A DNA stretch of 64,000 nucleotides from Sinobacterium caligoides. Its GTDB lineage: Bacteria; Pseudomonadota; Gammaproteobacteria; Pseudomonadales; Sinobacteriaceae. Both the position numbers and the translations under genes were made by a program. The notes beneath the pieces were generated by a model. That model saw only the letters and a program-made list of their open reading frames with translations, made no database searches and was not told the DNA's origin. Of the stretch, positions 1-9,561 are shown piece after piece. The stretch is taken from assembly GCF_003752585.1 (NCBI RefSeq), contig NZ_RKHR01000007.1:1-64000 (forward strand), read 5' to 3'. Every line of letters begins with the position of its first letter. Positions within the stretch are counted from its first letter, which is position 1.

Positions 1-201
1 AGAGCATATCTTCTTGCGAAGCCGCTCAATGTCGGGCTGCGTATTCTACTGAATCGCAACCTGGTGTCAACGGTTATTTGCAGATAAACCAATAATTCAT
101 CGAAGATCGATAAAGCAGACGTCAATAAAAACAAAAGTGGGCGTCGTGTCGACTAGAAAATCAACACGAACAAGATTGATGGCGCTCAGAAAACATTACA
201 G

Positions 202-798
202 CTAACGACTCAAATAAGACCTTCGGGGGAGCCAAATGTAAGCATAAGCGAGGCGATCCAAAGCAATAACCGCCGCCCAGATTATATATGGCAACAGCTC
301 TCCACCATCAGCCCTCAGCTGCCACCAGCCATGCACACAGACAACGAACAAAGCCACATAAACCAAACGATGTAACTGTTTCCACCTGCTACCCAGTCGC
401 CGCACCCATCGATTAGTCGATGTAATAGCCAAGGGCAGTAACACGACATACCCCAGCATACCCAAAATAATATATGGCTGATGTGATAGTGCTTTAACTA
501 TTTCTTGCCATTGCCACCCCGCCTGTAGCGCCAAAAATGTCAGCAGATGCAAGGATGCATAGAAAAATACGACCAATCCTGCCTGCCGTCTCGCGCGCAA
601 CAACCAACGCCTCCTTATCAGCCGAGACAATGGCGATAATGATAACGTAATCAATAGCGTGATGAGCGCCCACAACCCCGTATAGTCAGCCACCATCGCT
701 ACCGGGTCGGGACCAAGATCATTCGCCAAAACACCCTCCAGCAATTTGACAAAGGGCAACAGCATCAGCGCAGGTAGAATCAACTTATAATAAGGCAT
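202..798 (-). CDS. msrQ: MsrQ, heme-binding membrane subunit of the MsrPQ methionine sulfoxide reductase
   Basis: A 198-residue integral membrane protein with about six hydrophobic helices (near residues 5-22, 40-57, 74-94, 108-125, 144-160 and 172-188) and histidines in the helices, as in the ferric-reductase-like YedZ/MsrQ family. Family knowledge: MsrQ passes electrons from the quinone pool or flavin reductase through heme to the periplasmic molybdoenzyme MsrP. It lies 17 bp downstream of msrP on the same strand, so the two form an operon. Length fits the family (about 200 aa). The product acts in the inner membrane and supports repair of oxidised periplasmic methionines. Confidence 0.9.
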   Translation of the reverse strand: MPYYKLILPALMLLPFVKLLEGVLANDLGPDPVAMVADYTGLWALITLLITLSLSPLSRLIRRRWLLRARRQAGLVVFFYASLHLLTFLALQAGWQWQEIVKALSHQPYIILGMLGYVVLLPLAITSTNRWVRRLGSRWKQLHRLVYVALFVVCVHGWWQLRADGGELLPYIIWAAVIALDRLAYAYIWLPRRSYLSR

Positions 799-815
799 AG
801 CTCTCCCTCAACGAC

Positions 816-1787
816 CTAATAATATGCATCCAGATCCATCCCCTTATATAGCCCCGCAACCTGTTCACCATAACCATTAAACATCTCTGTCTTTATCCTA
901 TTAGGGCTAAACAGTGTCGATGGCAGGCGACGCTCTGTCGACTGCGACCAACGGGGATGACTAACAGTGGGGTTCACATTGGCAAAAAAACCGTACTCCT
1001 TTGCCGACAGTTGATTCCATGTGGTCGCCGGCTGATGCTCGGTAAAACTAATTTTGACGATAGACTTCGCACTCTTAAAGCCATACTTCCACGGCACCAC
1101 AAGACGCAGTGGCGCACCGTTTTGCGGTAAAGCCCTTCTGCCGTACAACCCCACAGCCATAATCGTCAGCGGATGCATCGCTTCATCCAAGCGCAAACCC
1201 TCGACATAAGGCCATTCAACAAAGCTGCTTGCCGAGCGCTGGCCAGGCATCTGTTCTGGCGCATAAACACTGGTAAAAGCGACATACTTCGCCTTTGAGG
1301 TTGGTGCCATACGTTGCAACAACGTGGCCAACGGAAGACCAACCCACGGGATAACCATTGACCACGCCTCGACACAACGCAGACGATAGATTCTCTCCTC
1401 CAACTGCTGATCCCGCACGATATCTTCAAGGTGGTAGCGCCCGGGCTTATCACAGTGCCCATCAACCACCACCGACCACGGCTCAGTCACAAAATTCCGA
1501 CTATATTTTGCCGGATCCGTCTTAGCCGTGCCAAATTCATAAAAATTATTATAACTAGTTACATCTGTAAAAGGGGTTAACGCCTCTTCGGTGAAAAAGC
1601 CCTGCTTAGCCATGGAGCTACTCGCCCTGCGATAACCCGTTAGCCTCGGCGTCTCCGCACGCCCCTCTGGCAGCGCCAACAGCGCAGCTCCAGCTGCCGC
1701 CCCCGTCACAAACTGACGACGACTCAAATAGTCAGCCTCATTAGTCGTATCAGCCTCTGTCATCAAGGCACGCTGTTTGATCAACAT
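816..1787 (-). CDS. msrP: MsrP, periplasmic molybdopterin methionine sulfoxide reductase
   Basis: A 323-residue protein of the YedY/MsrP family. Near the N terminus the sequence SRRQFVTGAAAGAALLALP is a twin-arginine (Tat) signal, so the folded enzyme is exported with its cofactor. RCVEAWSMVIPW contains the conserved cysteine that ligates molybdenum. Family knowledge: it reduces protein-bound methionine sulfoxide in the periplasm using electrons from MsrQ, encoded just downstream. The ATG at 1787 has a GGGA ribosome site about 8 nt upstream; a second ATG at 1763 is possible but leaves less leader before the Tat motif. Confidence 0.92.
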   Translation of the reverse strand: MLIKQRALMTEADTTNEADYLSRRQFVTGAAAGAALLALPEGRAETPRLTGYRRASSSMAKQGFFTEEALTPFTDVTSYNNFYEFGTAKTDPAKYSRNFVTEPWSVVVDGHCDKPGRYHLEDIVRDQQLEERIYRLRCVEAWSMVIPWVGLPLATLLQRMAPTSKAKYVAFTSVYAPEQMPGQRSASSFVEWPYVEGLRLDEAMHPLTIMAVGLYGRRALPQNGAPLRLVVPWKYGFKSAKSIVKISFTEHQPATTWNQLSAKEYGFFANVNPTVSHPRWSQSTERRLPSTLFSPNRIKTEMFNGYGEQVAGLYKGMDLDAYY

Positions 1788-1854
1788 ATTATTTATCCCA
1801 TTATTCCCTGTTACTGACTTAGACAGCCCAGGCTTGAATAATTCCCTGCTATAT

Positions 1855-1904
1855 TTTCCACAAATAAAAACAGCGCCAAAAGGCGCTGTTTTTATTTGTG
1901 GAAA
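1855..1904 (-). terminator. Very long perfect palindrome, likely pssA terminator
   Basis: Two 23-bp arms (1855-1877 and 1882-1904) are perfectly complementary around an AAAA loop. The centre is a G+C-rich CAGCGCC/GGCGCTG stem next to A/T-rich stretches, the form of a bidirectional intrinsic terminator. It begins one base after the pssA stop codon. The arm length is far beyond the usual 6-12 bp. Confidence 0.85.
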
Positions 1905-1905
1905 G

Positions 1906-2748
1906 TTATTTCAAACGCCGACCGAAGAGCCACTGAAACGGTCCAGAGAGCGCATATACACTAAAGATCACCATCAGCACCACCGCCGGATCAACCACAA
2001 TAATCGCAAAGATTAAGGGGATAGCCAAAAAGACAATAAAAGGTACTCGACCGTGGAAATCAATACCTTTAAAACTGTGGTAGGGAACATTGGTGACCAT
2101 TAATAGGCCTGCCAGCACCGTCGCCATCGCTGTTATAATCGACAGCGCTAGCGGCACTGCCTCCTTCTCTATGCCGTAGTTATGGCAGACCCACACTAAG
2201 CCGGCAATAAGTGCCGCTGCAGCGGGGCTGGCCAAACCGGTAAAATATCGCTTATCCGCCGTGTCGATCTGGGTGTTAAAGCGCGCCAACCTAATCGCGG
2301 CACAGGCGATATAGATGAAGGCCGCCGCCCAGCCCCACCGCCCCAGTGGCGCTAGCCCCCAAGTAAAAACCACCAAACCCGGCGCGACACCAAAGGAAAC
2401 CATATCCGAGAGACTGTCTAATTCGGCACCAAAGGCGCTCTGCGTATTCGTCATACGGGCAACCCGTCCATCCAGGCCGTCGAGCAGCATGGCAACAAAA
2501 ATCGCGATTGCCGCCGCTTCATAGTTACTGTTCATCGCGGCGATAATCGCATAAAAGCCACTAAACAGCGCCGCCATTGTAAAAAGGTTGGGCAGTAAAT
2601 AAATCCCCTTCTTAGGGACCTTCTTACCGTTTTCCTGCACTTCCTCTATATGCTCATCAATCGGTAGTCTATCGATTTCGCTGCGCGAAGACGAAGCATC
2701 ATCGGACTGTATCTTCGAGTTTTCAGTTTCTGACACTGTGGTATTCAC
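1906..2748 (-). CDS. pssA: CDP-diacylglycerol-serine O-phosphatidyltransferase
   Basis: About 280 residues with many membrane segments. The CDP-alcohol phosphotransferase signature is present as DGLDGRVAR...G...D...D (about residues 90-116, containing GAELDSLSD). Family knowledge: it joins CDP-diacylglycerol to L-serine to give phosphatidylserine, the precursor of phosphatidylethanolamine. The first ~45 residues are polar and not part of the catalytic core. The start is uncertain: GTG at 2748 or GTG at 2736, the latter with better spacing to AGGGTG. It sits next to ilvY/ilvC; in several pseudomonads pssA is also near ilvC. Confidence 0.92.
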   Translation of the reverse strand: MNTTVSETENSKIQSDDASSSRSEIDRLPIDEHIEEVQENGKKVPKKGIYLLPNLFTMAALFSGFYAIIAAMNSNYEAAAIAIFVAMLLDGLDGRVARMTNTQSAFGAELDSLSDMVSFGVAPGLVVFTWGLAPLGRWGWAAAFIYIACAAIRLARFNTQIDTADKRYFTGLASPAAAALIAGLVWVCHNYGIEKEAVPLALSIITAMATVLAGLLMVTNVPYHSFKGIDFHGRVPFIVFLAIPLIFAIIVVDPAVVLMVIFSVYALSGPFQWLFGRRLK

Positions 2749-2807
2749 CCTGTATATCTTAACGTTTATGATGCGCTAGCTTACTCCGAGCCCTCCGTCG
2801 ACGCAAT

Positions 2808-3719
2808 TCATCCCGCTTCTGCCCACTCATCGGCCAATAATTGGCAACTAGACCAAAAACTCTGCAGCAAGGGGTCCTTCATTCTCTGCCGCTTGACGAC
2901 GACACCGATAGTGAGGTCCTCCATTTGCTGCCCCGTAGAAAATACTCTGACAGAGGAGCGCATAGGGCTCGAGTCAATAACCAGCTCCGGCACCAGGCCA
3001 ACACCAAAACCTAGGCTCACCAAGCTGACAATCGCCTCATGACCCGACACCTGAGAATATATATTTGGCGACCTACCGGCGACGGAAAACCACCGATCCA
3101 ACTGCGACCGTGCCGCCCCGGTCTCCGAAACCACCCAGGGCATAGCCAACCAATCTGTATCACCGTCAATATCGACTAAGGAAGGCGTCAGAGCCTTATC
3201 TTTTTGTGGCACGATCAGTTTCAGCGGCGTCCTCATTAATGGCAAAAACTCAACATCATCCGGTAGCTGCTCAGGGCACACCGTAATGCCCACCTCTTCC
3301 TCCGAAGCAAGAACCCGGGTGATGGCATCGGCCTGATCCCCGGTATGCACATGCACCTCTATACCAGGGTGCTGCTGACGAAGAATAGGTAAAAGTCGAG
3401 ATAAAACGACATAGCTCGCCGTTACCGAGCAAAAGAGGCTTACTGCACCCGCCGGCGAAGTTAATTGCTGACCTAACTCGATCTGTAATTGCTGCCAATT
3501 AACCACCGCCTGCTGTGCAAATAGACGATAGCGTTCGCCAGCACGTGTCAACTCAACACGACGATTATCACGAAAAAACAACACACAATCGACACCATCC
3601 TCCATTCGCTTAACCGTTCGACTGACCGCTGAGGGACTCATATTCATGCGCTCAGCCGTCTTAGCAAAATTCAAGGTGTTAGCGAGTGACAAAAATAACT
3701 GAAGTGTTTTAATATCCAT
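2808..3719 (-). CDS. ilvY: IlvY-type LysR family regulator
   Basis: LysR-type transcription factor of about 303 residues. The N-terminal winged helix-turn-helix includes NFAKTAERMNMSPSAVSRTVK, followed by a periplasmic-binding-protein-like effector domain. It is divergent from ilvC with about 200 bp between, as in the classical ilvY-ilvC pair where IlvY activates ilvC in response to acetolactate or acetohydroxybutyrate. The ATG at 3719 gives the typical MDIKTLQLF start; a GTG two codons earlier is also open. Assignment as IlvY rests on context as well as family. Confidence 0.85.
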   Translation of the reverse strand: MDIKTLQLFLSLANTLNFAKTAERMNMSPSAVSRTVKRMEDGVDCVLFFRDNRRVELTRAGERYRLFAQQAVVNWQQLQIELGQQLTSPAGAVSLFCSVTASYVVLSRLLPILRQQHPGIEVHVHTGDQADAITRVLASEEEVGITVCPEQLPDDVEFLPLMRTPLKLIVPQKDKALTPSLVDIDGDTDWLAMPWVVSETGAARSQLDRWFSVAGRSPNIYSQVSGHEAIVSLVSLGFGVGLVPELVIDSSPMRSSVRVFSTGQQMEDLTIGVVVKRQRMKDPLLQSFWSSCQLLADEWAEAG

Positions 3720-3735
3720 GATCACATCCCGGTAA

Positions 3736-3783
3736 TTGCTCTTTACGCAACACAGTATCCCGAATAAATCATTTTACGCAACA
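3736..3783. promoter_or_regulatory. Candidate IlvY operators in the ilvY-ilvC intergenic region
   Basis: TTTACGCAACA occurs twice as an exact direct repeat (3742-3752 and 3773-3783), 31 bp apart or three helical turns. The first copy is also part of an inverted repeat TTGC-N7-GCAA (3736-3750), the form of a LysR-type site. Tandem operators are known for IlvY in E. coli; their identity here is inference. Confidence 0.5.
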
Positions 3784-3921
3784 ACGATTTTTTCTTACAG
3801 TAACCAAAGATTCATCGTTAAGTAACATTTGTATGCTGAAATGGCTGATTGCTTAATGCTTTAACCGATTATCCACTGTTATATAAACAGCACTCACAAC
3901 CAGTGCATGTAGGAGATCCCC

Positions 3922-5397
3922 ATGGGACAGAATTACTTTAACACCCTGCCACTACGCTTGCAGATCGAAGAACTCGCCAAGTGTCGCCTCATGGACAGCT
4001 CGGAATTTGCCGACGGCTGCAACTACATCAAGGGCAAGAAAATTGTCATCGTTGGCTGTGGTGCACAAGGCCTTAACCAAGGTCTTAACATGCGAGACAG
4101 CGGTCTGGATATTTCCTACGCCCTACGCGCTGCCGCCATCACAGAGAAGCGCGCCTCTTTCGTTAACGCGAGCGACAATGGCTTCACCGTGGGCACCTAT
4201 GAGGAACTTATCCCTAGCGCCGACCTGGTACTAAACCTTACTCCCGACAAGCAGCACACCCCTGTGGTCAACGCCGTTATGCCCCTAATGAAGCAGGGCG
4301 CAACTCTGGCCTACTCTCACGGCTTCAACATTGTCGAAGAAGGCATGCAGATTCGCCAAGACCTTACCGTCATTATGGTTGCACCGAAGTGTCCTGGCAC
4401 CGAAGTTCGCGAAGAATATAAGCGTGGCTTTGGCGTACCAACACTCATCGCCGTGCACCGCGAGAACGACCCCAACGGCGACGGCCTAGCCATCGCTAAG
4501 GCCTATGCCTCTGCCACCGGTGGTGATCGCGCAGGTGTTCTACAGTCTTCATTCGTTGCCGAAGTAAAATCCGACCTGATGGGTGAACAAACCATCCTCT
4601 GCGGCATGCTGCAGACCGGTGCCATCCTCAGCTTCGACAAGATGGTCGAGAAAGGCATCGATGCCGGCTACGCCTCCAAACTCATCCAGTATGGCTGGGA
4701 GACGATCACCGAAGCCCTCAAGCACGGCGGCATCACCAACATGATGGATCGCCTCAGCAACCCGGCAAAGATTAAGGCATTTGAACTCAGCGCAGAGCTG
4801 AAGCAGATCCTTCGCCCGCTGTTCGAGAAGCACCAAGATGACATCATTGCCGGTGAGTTCTCTCGTGTAATGATGGAAGACTGGGCCAACGATGACGCCA
4901 ACTTGCTAAAGTGGCGCGCTGAGACTCTCGAGACCAACTTCGAGAAGACACCTGCTGGCGACGTAGAGATCCCTGAGCAAGAGTACTTCGACAATGCTAT
5001 TTTGATGGTTGCCATGTGTAAGGCAGGCGTTGAGCTAGCCTTCGAAACCATGTGCGCCGCCGGTATCATCGAGGAGTCAGCCTACTACGAGTCCTTGCAC
5101 GAGACACCGTTGATTGCCAACACCATCGCGCGCAAGAAGCTCTACGAGATGAACGTCGTTATCTCCGATACTGCGGAATACGGTTGCTACCTGTTCGATC
5201 AGGCCGCTCGTCCACTACTGACTGACTTCATGAAGAAGATCGACACCGACGTCATCGGTAAAGGTCTTGAGCTGAAGGACCTTGGTGTCGACAACAAGCA
5301 ACTGATCGACGTCAACGATGCTATCCGCAATCACCCGATCGAGTTCATCGGTGAAGAGTTGCGCGCCTCGATGACAGCGATGAAGAAGATCGTTTAA
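3922..5397 (+). CDS. ilvC: Ketol-acid reductoisomerase, long (class II) form
   Basis: 491 residues, the length of the long enterobacterial-type enzyme with a duplicated C-terminal knotted domain; the short form is about 338 aa. The NADPH-binding Rossmann motif GCGAQG lies at residues 45-50. Family knowledge: it isomerises and reduces acetolactate or acetohydroxybutyrate in valine, leucine and isoleucine synthesis. A good ribosome site (GTAGGAGATC) precedes the ATG. It is divergent from ilvY, which probably activates it, and is followed by a strong bidirectional terminator shared with hemB. Confidence 0.97.
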   Translation: MGQNYFNTLPLRLQIEELAKCRLMDSSEFADGCNYIKGKKIVIVGCGAQGLNQGLNMRDSGLDISYALRAAAITEKRASFVNASDNGFTVGTYEELIPSADLVLNLTPDKQHTPVVNAVMPLMKQGATLAYSHGFNIVEEGMQIRQDLTVIMVAPKCPGTEVREEYKRGFGVPTLIAVHRENDPNGDGLAIAKAYASATGGDRAGVLQSSFVAEVKSDLMGEQTILCGMLQTGAILSFDKMVEKGIDAGYASKLIQYGWETITEALKHGGITNMMDRLSNPAKIKAFELSAELKQILRPLFEKHQDDIIAGEFSRVMMEDWANDDANLLKWRAETLETNFEKTPAGDVEIPEQEYFDNAILMVAMCKAGVELAFETMCAAGIIEESAYYESLHETPLIANTIARKKLYEMNVVISDTAEYGCYLFDQAARPLLTDFMKKIDTDVIGKGLELKDLGVDNKQLIDVNDAIRNHPIEFIGEELRASMTAMKKIV

Positions 5398-5440
5398 TCT
5401 TCTCAACCGTTGCGCTGACACACTCGTTGGCGCAAACAAT

Positions 5441-5470
5441 AAAAAAGCCAGTCACATGACTGGCTTTTTT
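5441..5470. terminator. Bidirectional terminator between ilvC and hemB
   Basis: AAAAAAGCCAGTCA and its exact complement TGACTGGCTTTTTT are separated by two bases, with T-runs in both directions, between two convergent genes. Confidence 0.92.
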
Positions 5471-5520
5471 GTTGCCGAAAGAAATCCCTGCGCGCACCTA
5501 AAGACAGAGCTTTGTGCCAG

Positions 5521-6498
5521 CTAGCCCTTCAGCCACTCAACAATATCATGCGCATAGTAAGTAATAATAAGATCGGCACCCGCCCGCTTGAAAGCTAACA
5601 TCGACTCCATCACTACTGCCTGCTCATCAACCACCCCCGCGGCGGCGGCGGCCTTGACCATCGCATACTCACCGCTGACGTGATAGACCGCTAGGGGCTG
5701 TGTGGTCGCCTCGCGAATACGGTAGAGCACATCCAAGTAAGCCATGCCCGGCTTCACCATGAGAATATCCGCTCCCTCAGCCTCATCTTGAATAGACTCG
5801 GCCACCGCCTCACGACCATTCGCAGCATCCATCTGATAGGCGTTACGATCCCCCTTGAAGTTACTGTCCACCGCATCGCGGAAGGGGCCGTAAAAAGCCG
5901 AGGCAAATTTGGTCGAATACGACATGATCGGAAGCTGCTGAAAACCCTCTTCATCCAGCGCTTCACGCATCGCGGCAATCATTCCGTCCATCATGCCCGA
6001 AGGCGCCAACATGTCGACACCGGCACGAGCTGCCGCCAGGCTTTGACGCTGTAGGTTCTCTAATGTCAGGTCGTTATCGACCTGCCCCGCCGCATCGATA
6101 ACGCCACAGTGGCCGTGCTCGGTGTACTCACAAAAGCAGTTATCGCTGATCACCATCATCGATGGCTCGACACGCTTCGCCTCTCGAATACAGCGTACCA
6201 TCAACCCCTCATCCGACCAGGTATCGCTACCATCTTGGTCTTTGCAGTGTGATACACCGAATAAGATCACCGCCTTAATACCCGCCGCAGCCGCACGCTG
6301 AACCACGGCACCGAGCTGTGACTCTGGATAGCGCATGACACCAGGCATGCTCGAAATAGCCACTGCCTCGGTAATATTTTCCTCAACAAAAATCGGTAGA
6401 ATCAGATCGTCGATCGTCAGCTGGTGCTCACGAACCATAGCGCGCAGGCTGGCATTGCGCCTTAGGCGCCGAAAACGAAAGGGCATATCAAAGTTCAA
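5521..6498 (-). CDS. hemB: Delta-aminolevulinic acid dehydratase (porphobilinogen synthase)
   Basis: 325 residues. Two Schiff-base lysines are visible, in SYSTKFASAFYGPFR and in MVKPGMAYLDVL. The segment DNCFCEYTEHGHCG carries a cysteine-rich metal site, so this is the zinc-type rather than the magnesium-only type. Family knowledge: it condenses two 5-aminolevulinate molecules to porphobilinogen in tetrapyrrole synthesis. The TTG at 6498 has GGAG about 7 nt upstream; the ATG at 6486 (MPFRFRRLRRN) is too far from it, so TTG is preferred. No operon partner is seen. Confidence 0.95.
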   Translation of the reverse strand: MNFDMPFRFRRLRRNASLRAMVREHQLTIDDLILPIFVEENITEAVAISSMPGVMRYPESQLGAVVQRAAAAGIKAVILFGVSHCKDQDGSDTWSDEGLMVRCIREAKRVEPSMMVISDNCFCEYTEHGHCGVIDAAGQVDNDLTLENLQRQSLAAARAGVDMLAPSGMMDGMIAAMREALDEEGFQQLPIMSYSTKFASAFYGPFRDAVDSNFKGDRNAYQMDAANGREAVAESIQDEAEGADILMVKPGMAYLDVLYRIREATTQPLAVYHVSGEYAMVKAAAAAGVVDEQAVVMESMLAFKRAGADLIITYYAHDIVEWLKG

Positions 6499-6758
6499 AG
6501 CAGACTCCAGAAACGATTACAAGCGCCGTTGACACGCCGCGCTCTAGGTTAAAATTTGCCCGTTATTGTAACAGCAAAGCCGATAAATATTACGTTTCAG
6601 GAAAGTAAATAATTACGCCGAAAATCACATACAGGCCACGTTCAAAGGGGTAGGCAAGAAGCCTGAAGAGGGGTCGCGACAACAGAGACGTTATCGCGAC
6701 AGAAAAAACAGCTACTCACGCCCGGCCCCGTCATCAACACAGCGGGCCAACGCCTCTG

Positions 6759-7022
6759 CTACACCCCAATAGCGTTCATCGTCCGCGTCATATTACGCAC
6801 CACCAACGCCAGCGTTGGGTGCTCTGATTCCAACTCTACACCAATCATCTCGAGCTGCTCTAACATGGAATAACTCCCACCTGGCACCCCCGTAGTAAGC
6901 TCCTGCTCAAGGGCTACCAAGAGCAGCTCCAGCTGCTCGCGCTGCTCGCATGCCAACAGCGGTAGATTATCTATCTCCGCCAATACCTGCTCAATCTGCT
7001 GTCGTAAGCGTTGCTCTTGCAT
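6759..7022 (-). CDS. DUF4404 family small protein
   Basis: 87 residues, mostly helical, with heptad-like leucines (about residues 5-45) and a C-terminal motif LESEHPTLALVVRNMTRTMNAIG typical in pattern of the DUF4404 family. It is predicted to be cytosolic and function is unknown. The ATG at 7022 has AGGAGG six bases upstream, which decides it over the TTG at 7028. It lies alone between hemB and an AraC-type regulator on the same strand. Confidence 0.65.
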   Translation of the reverse strand: MQEQRLRQQIEQVLAEIDNLPLLACEQREQLELLLVALEQELTTGVPGGSYSMLEQLEMIGVELESEHPTLALVVRNMTRTMNAIGV

Positions 7023-7238
7023 CTTCAACCTCCTACTTTGTGCTCGTACACCGAAATGAAAAGCGATACTTCAATTTCCTTTGCTCACCGAGACCGAAGG
7101 GATACCGATTAAGTATCGGCGCTCCTTCGATATTACTGCCTCCCACGCTGTGGCACCAATAGCAGAAGGACTTATCAACCATCGTTACATATAACTAGCA
7201 GCTATTAAAATTAACAAACATCAAGCCTTGATCTATCG

Positions 7239-8273
7239 CTACTGCAGATGATTAATTCGGTACTCACCTGGCGCCACCCCCGTCCATTTTTTAAAGGAGC
7301 GGTGGAAAGCGCTAGCATCACTAAAGCCTACCAAAATAGCAATTTCACTCACAGGCTCTGCACTATAGAGCAACAATTCAATCGCGCTGTCTCGGCGGGT
7401 GTGGTCCTTAATGCGCTGATAGGAAGTCCCCTCTTCCTCCAACCGTCGACGCAGTGTTCGCGCCGATAAGTGAAGACGAGCAGCCATCCCCTCGAAACCC
7501 GGCAACTCATTCGTCAAATCCTTGCTCAGTATGTGCCGAATGCGCGAGACAATACTCTCCTCTCCCAGCACCTGCTGAATGATGACTCGATAAGGCGCCT
7601 CCTTAAGAAAGGCCTCAAATTCTTTGTCGCTGCGAATAATCGGTAAGCGTAGATAGCTGGCGCTGAAGGTCAACGAATTAGTCTCAGCTGCAAAGTCTAC
7701 CGGACATTTTAGAAAGTGCTGAATCGCCGCCATATTCACCGGGCGATCACCGATACAGCTGGCCGATATGACCTCCACCTGACGGCCAACCAACCAGCCA
7801 CAAAAACGCATCCAAATAGCTAGGGCGCTCAGCACTGCAGGCTGATAGAGCGTCTCCCCTTCTTGTTCGGGCAGGCGATAGTGGATAGTCGCCGAGTTTT
7901 CCTGCTCATTAACAACTAAGCGGTGCTCTATTGCCCGCGACTCTGGCTCTCGACACTCAAGATTAAAGTCAATCGCTCGCTGCAGCGCCTCGTGTAACGA
8001 GTGACAGTTCAGCATCGCGTAGGCGATCATCCGCGTCGTTCCCAGCGGCGAACGACTACTCCCCAGCAAGCCACCGGACTCGTCACCTAAGCAGTCAACA
8101 ATAGCGACAAACAACTTGTTATATTCGCTAATACTCAAATGTTCAAGGTCAAGGTGGGTTAGCTGACTAGCCTCCAATACTGTCTCGACAGACACGCCTC
8201 TACTGTGCAACGGCATTAGCAATGCAGTGACAAACGCGGGCGGGATGAATTGCAGCTTGGGGCTATCGGTCAC
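7239..8273 (-). CDS. AraC family transcriptional regulator
   Basis: 344 residues. The N-terminal two-thirds resembles the arabinose-binding-like sensing domain (PF12625 type) found in OruR/ArgR-like AraC regulators. The C terminus has two helix-turn-helix units, GMAARLHLSARTLRRRLEEEG and VSEIAILVGFSDASAFHRSF, followed by WTGVAPGEYR. The start is GTG at 8273 with GAGG about 10 nt upstream. The ligand and target genes cannot be read from context; the divergent neighbour is a Rieske protein gene 215 bp away, which is a candidate target only by position. Confidence 0.88.
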   Translation of the reverse strand: MTDSPKLQFIPPAFVTALLMPLHSRGVSVETVLEASQLTHLDLEHLSISEYNKLFVAIVDCLGDESGGLLGSSRSPLGTTRMIAYAMLNCHSLHEALQRAIDFNLECREPESRAIEHRLVVNEQENSATIHYRLPEQEGETLYQPAVLSALAIWMRFCGWLVGRQVEVISASCIGDRPVNMAAIQHFLKCPVDFAAETNSLTFSASYLRLPIIRSDKEFEAFLKEAPYRVIIQQVLGEESIVSRIRHILSKDLTNELPGFEGMAARLHLSARTLRRRLEEEGTSYQRIKDHTRRDSAIELLLYSAEPVSEIAILVGFSDASAFHRSFKKWTGVAPGEYRINHLQ

Positions 8274-8488
8274 GAAGTTACTGCCTCTCTTATATTTTCC
8301 GGCGTCCTAGGGGCGCCCACCTCGTTATTATCTTCTCATTATTAGGCATCGAGCGAGGAAATTCAACGCAACAAATTCTAACAAGTTCGCCGACATCGCC
8401 GAGCAACGATACTCGATCAAGGCCAAATAATTCTGTATATTGCACTGCGATTAGACCTAACGTCGAGCCTATTTACCGGTACCCTAAT

Positions 8489-8836
8489 ATGCCTCATTAC
8501 AACCACGCCCTCTGCCACATTGACGAAATCGAGCACGAAAGCGCCAAGGGCTTTGAGCTCAACGGCATTAATTTCTTCGTGGTAAAGCGCGACAACATCA
8601 CCCGACTCTACCTCAACAGCTGCCCCCACCTCGGCGTCCCACTGGAGCACGAAGAGGATAAGTTTCTCGATGGCGACAACTTTTATATCATGTGTTCCAG
8701 CCATGGCGCACTGTTTCAGCCCGAGGACGGCCTGTGCATCTACGGTCCCTGCCAAGGGCAGAGGCTATCTGCAGTCGACTTTGAAATCGTTGACCAGCAG
8801 ATCATGATCAACTCCGCAGTACTCACCAGCAGCTAA
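8489..8836 (+). CDS. Small Rieske [2Fe-2S] protein
   Basis: 115 residues comprising one Rieske domain. The two cluster-binding boxes are SCPHLGVPLE (C-x-H) and CSSHGALF (C-x-x-H). There is no signal peptide or membrane anchor, so it is a soluble cytosolic ferredoxin-type Rieske protein, similar to NirD-like proteins or the small Rieske proteins next to sfsA in other gammaproteobacteria. It may shuttle electrons to an oxygenase or reductase not seen here. It is convergent with sfsA, 14 bp apart. Confidence 0.88.
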   Translation: MPHYNHALCHIDEIEHESAKGFELNGINFFVVKRDNITRLYLNSCPHLGVPLEHEEDKFLDGDNFYIMCSSHGALFQPEDGLCIYGPCQGQRLSAVDFEIVDQQIMINSAVLTSS

Positions 8837-8850
8837 CTTGATTGGCCTAC

Positions 8851-9561
8851 CTAAGTCGGCACCATAAAGGGGAGTGGGTAAAGGAGATTTATGTGGTCGA
8901 GGGTGATCTCACAGCCATAGGCCAACACCTCTACCCCGCCTGCAATAGCTTCAGCTAGCGCCTGACAATATGCCGGATCAACATGCTCCGCCCCGCACAC
9001 AGAGTGAATACCGCTATGCTGAACACAGAACAGCAATACCGCCCTATGCCCCTCTTCAACGGCTCGCTGCAATTCACGCAGATGGCGCCTACCACGATCA
9101 CTGACCGCATCGGGGAACATCCCCACCCCCGCCTCCATCAGCAAGGTGACACTCTTCACCTCAACATAACAGTCTGCTCGAGCGGGATCGCTCAACAATA
9201 AGTCAATACGGCTCTTCTCCTCACCGTAACGCACCTCGCGCCGCAGGGTTTCATAACCCGATAGTGCTTCGATACGCCCCGCCGCGACCGCCTCTTCCAC
9301 AAGGGTATTAGCAAAAGCGGAGTGTACACAGGCTAAGTGTTCCCCAGCCAATTCCGCTAACACCCAGCCGTGGGGGTATTTTCGCTTCGGATTATCACTG
9401 ACGCTCAGCCACACACGCTCACCGGGTTCTGCACACCCTGTCATCTTGCCCGTATTAGGGCAGTGAGCCGTAACCTCTCGGCCATCGAGTAATACGACAT
9501 CGGCCAGAAAGCGCTTATAACGACGGATCAACCGCCCCTCGATCATCGGCTCTAACTGCAT
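8851..9561 (-). CDS. sfsA: SfsA, sugar fermentation stimulation protein homolog
   Basis: 236 residues, full length for the family. Conserved stretches include [14 protein letters not shown] near the N terminus and YVEVKSVTL in the C-terminal PD-(D/E)XK-like nuclease fold. Family knowledge: SfsA is a nucleic-acid-binding protein first linked to maltose metabolism in E. coli; its exact role is still unsettled. In Pseudomonas it neighbours the aminotransferase-dksA-gluQ group, and here the aminotransferase lies on the far side of an inserted LPMO gene. Confidence 0.93.
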   Translation of the reverse strand: MQLEPMIEGRLIRRYKRFLADVVLLDGREVTAHCPNTGKMTGCAEPGERVWLSVSDNPKRKYPHGWVLAELAGEHLACVHSAFANTLVEEAVAAGRIEALSGYETLRREVRYGEEKSRIDLLLSDPARADCYVEVKSVTLLMEAGVGMFPDAVSDRGRRHLRELQRAVEEGHRAVLLFCVQHSGIHSVCGAEHVDPAYCQALAEAIAGGVEVLAYGCEITLDHINLLYPLPFMVPT

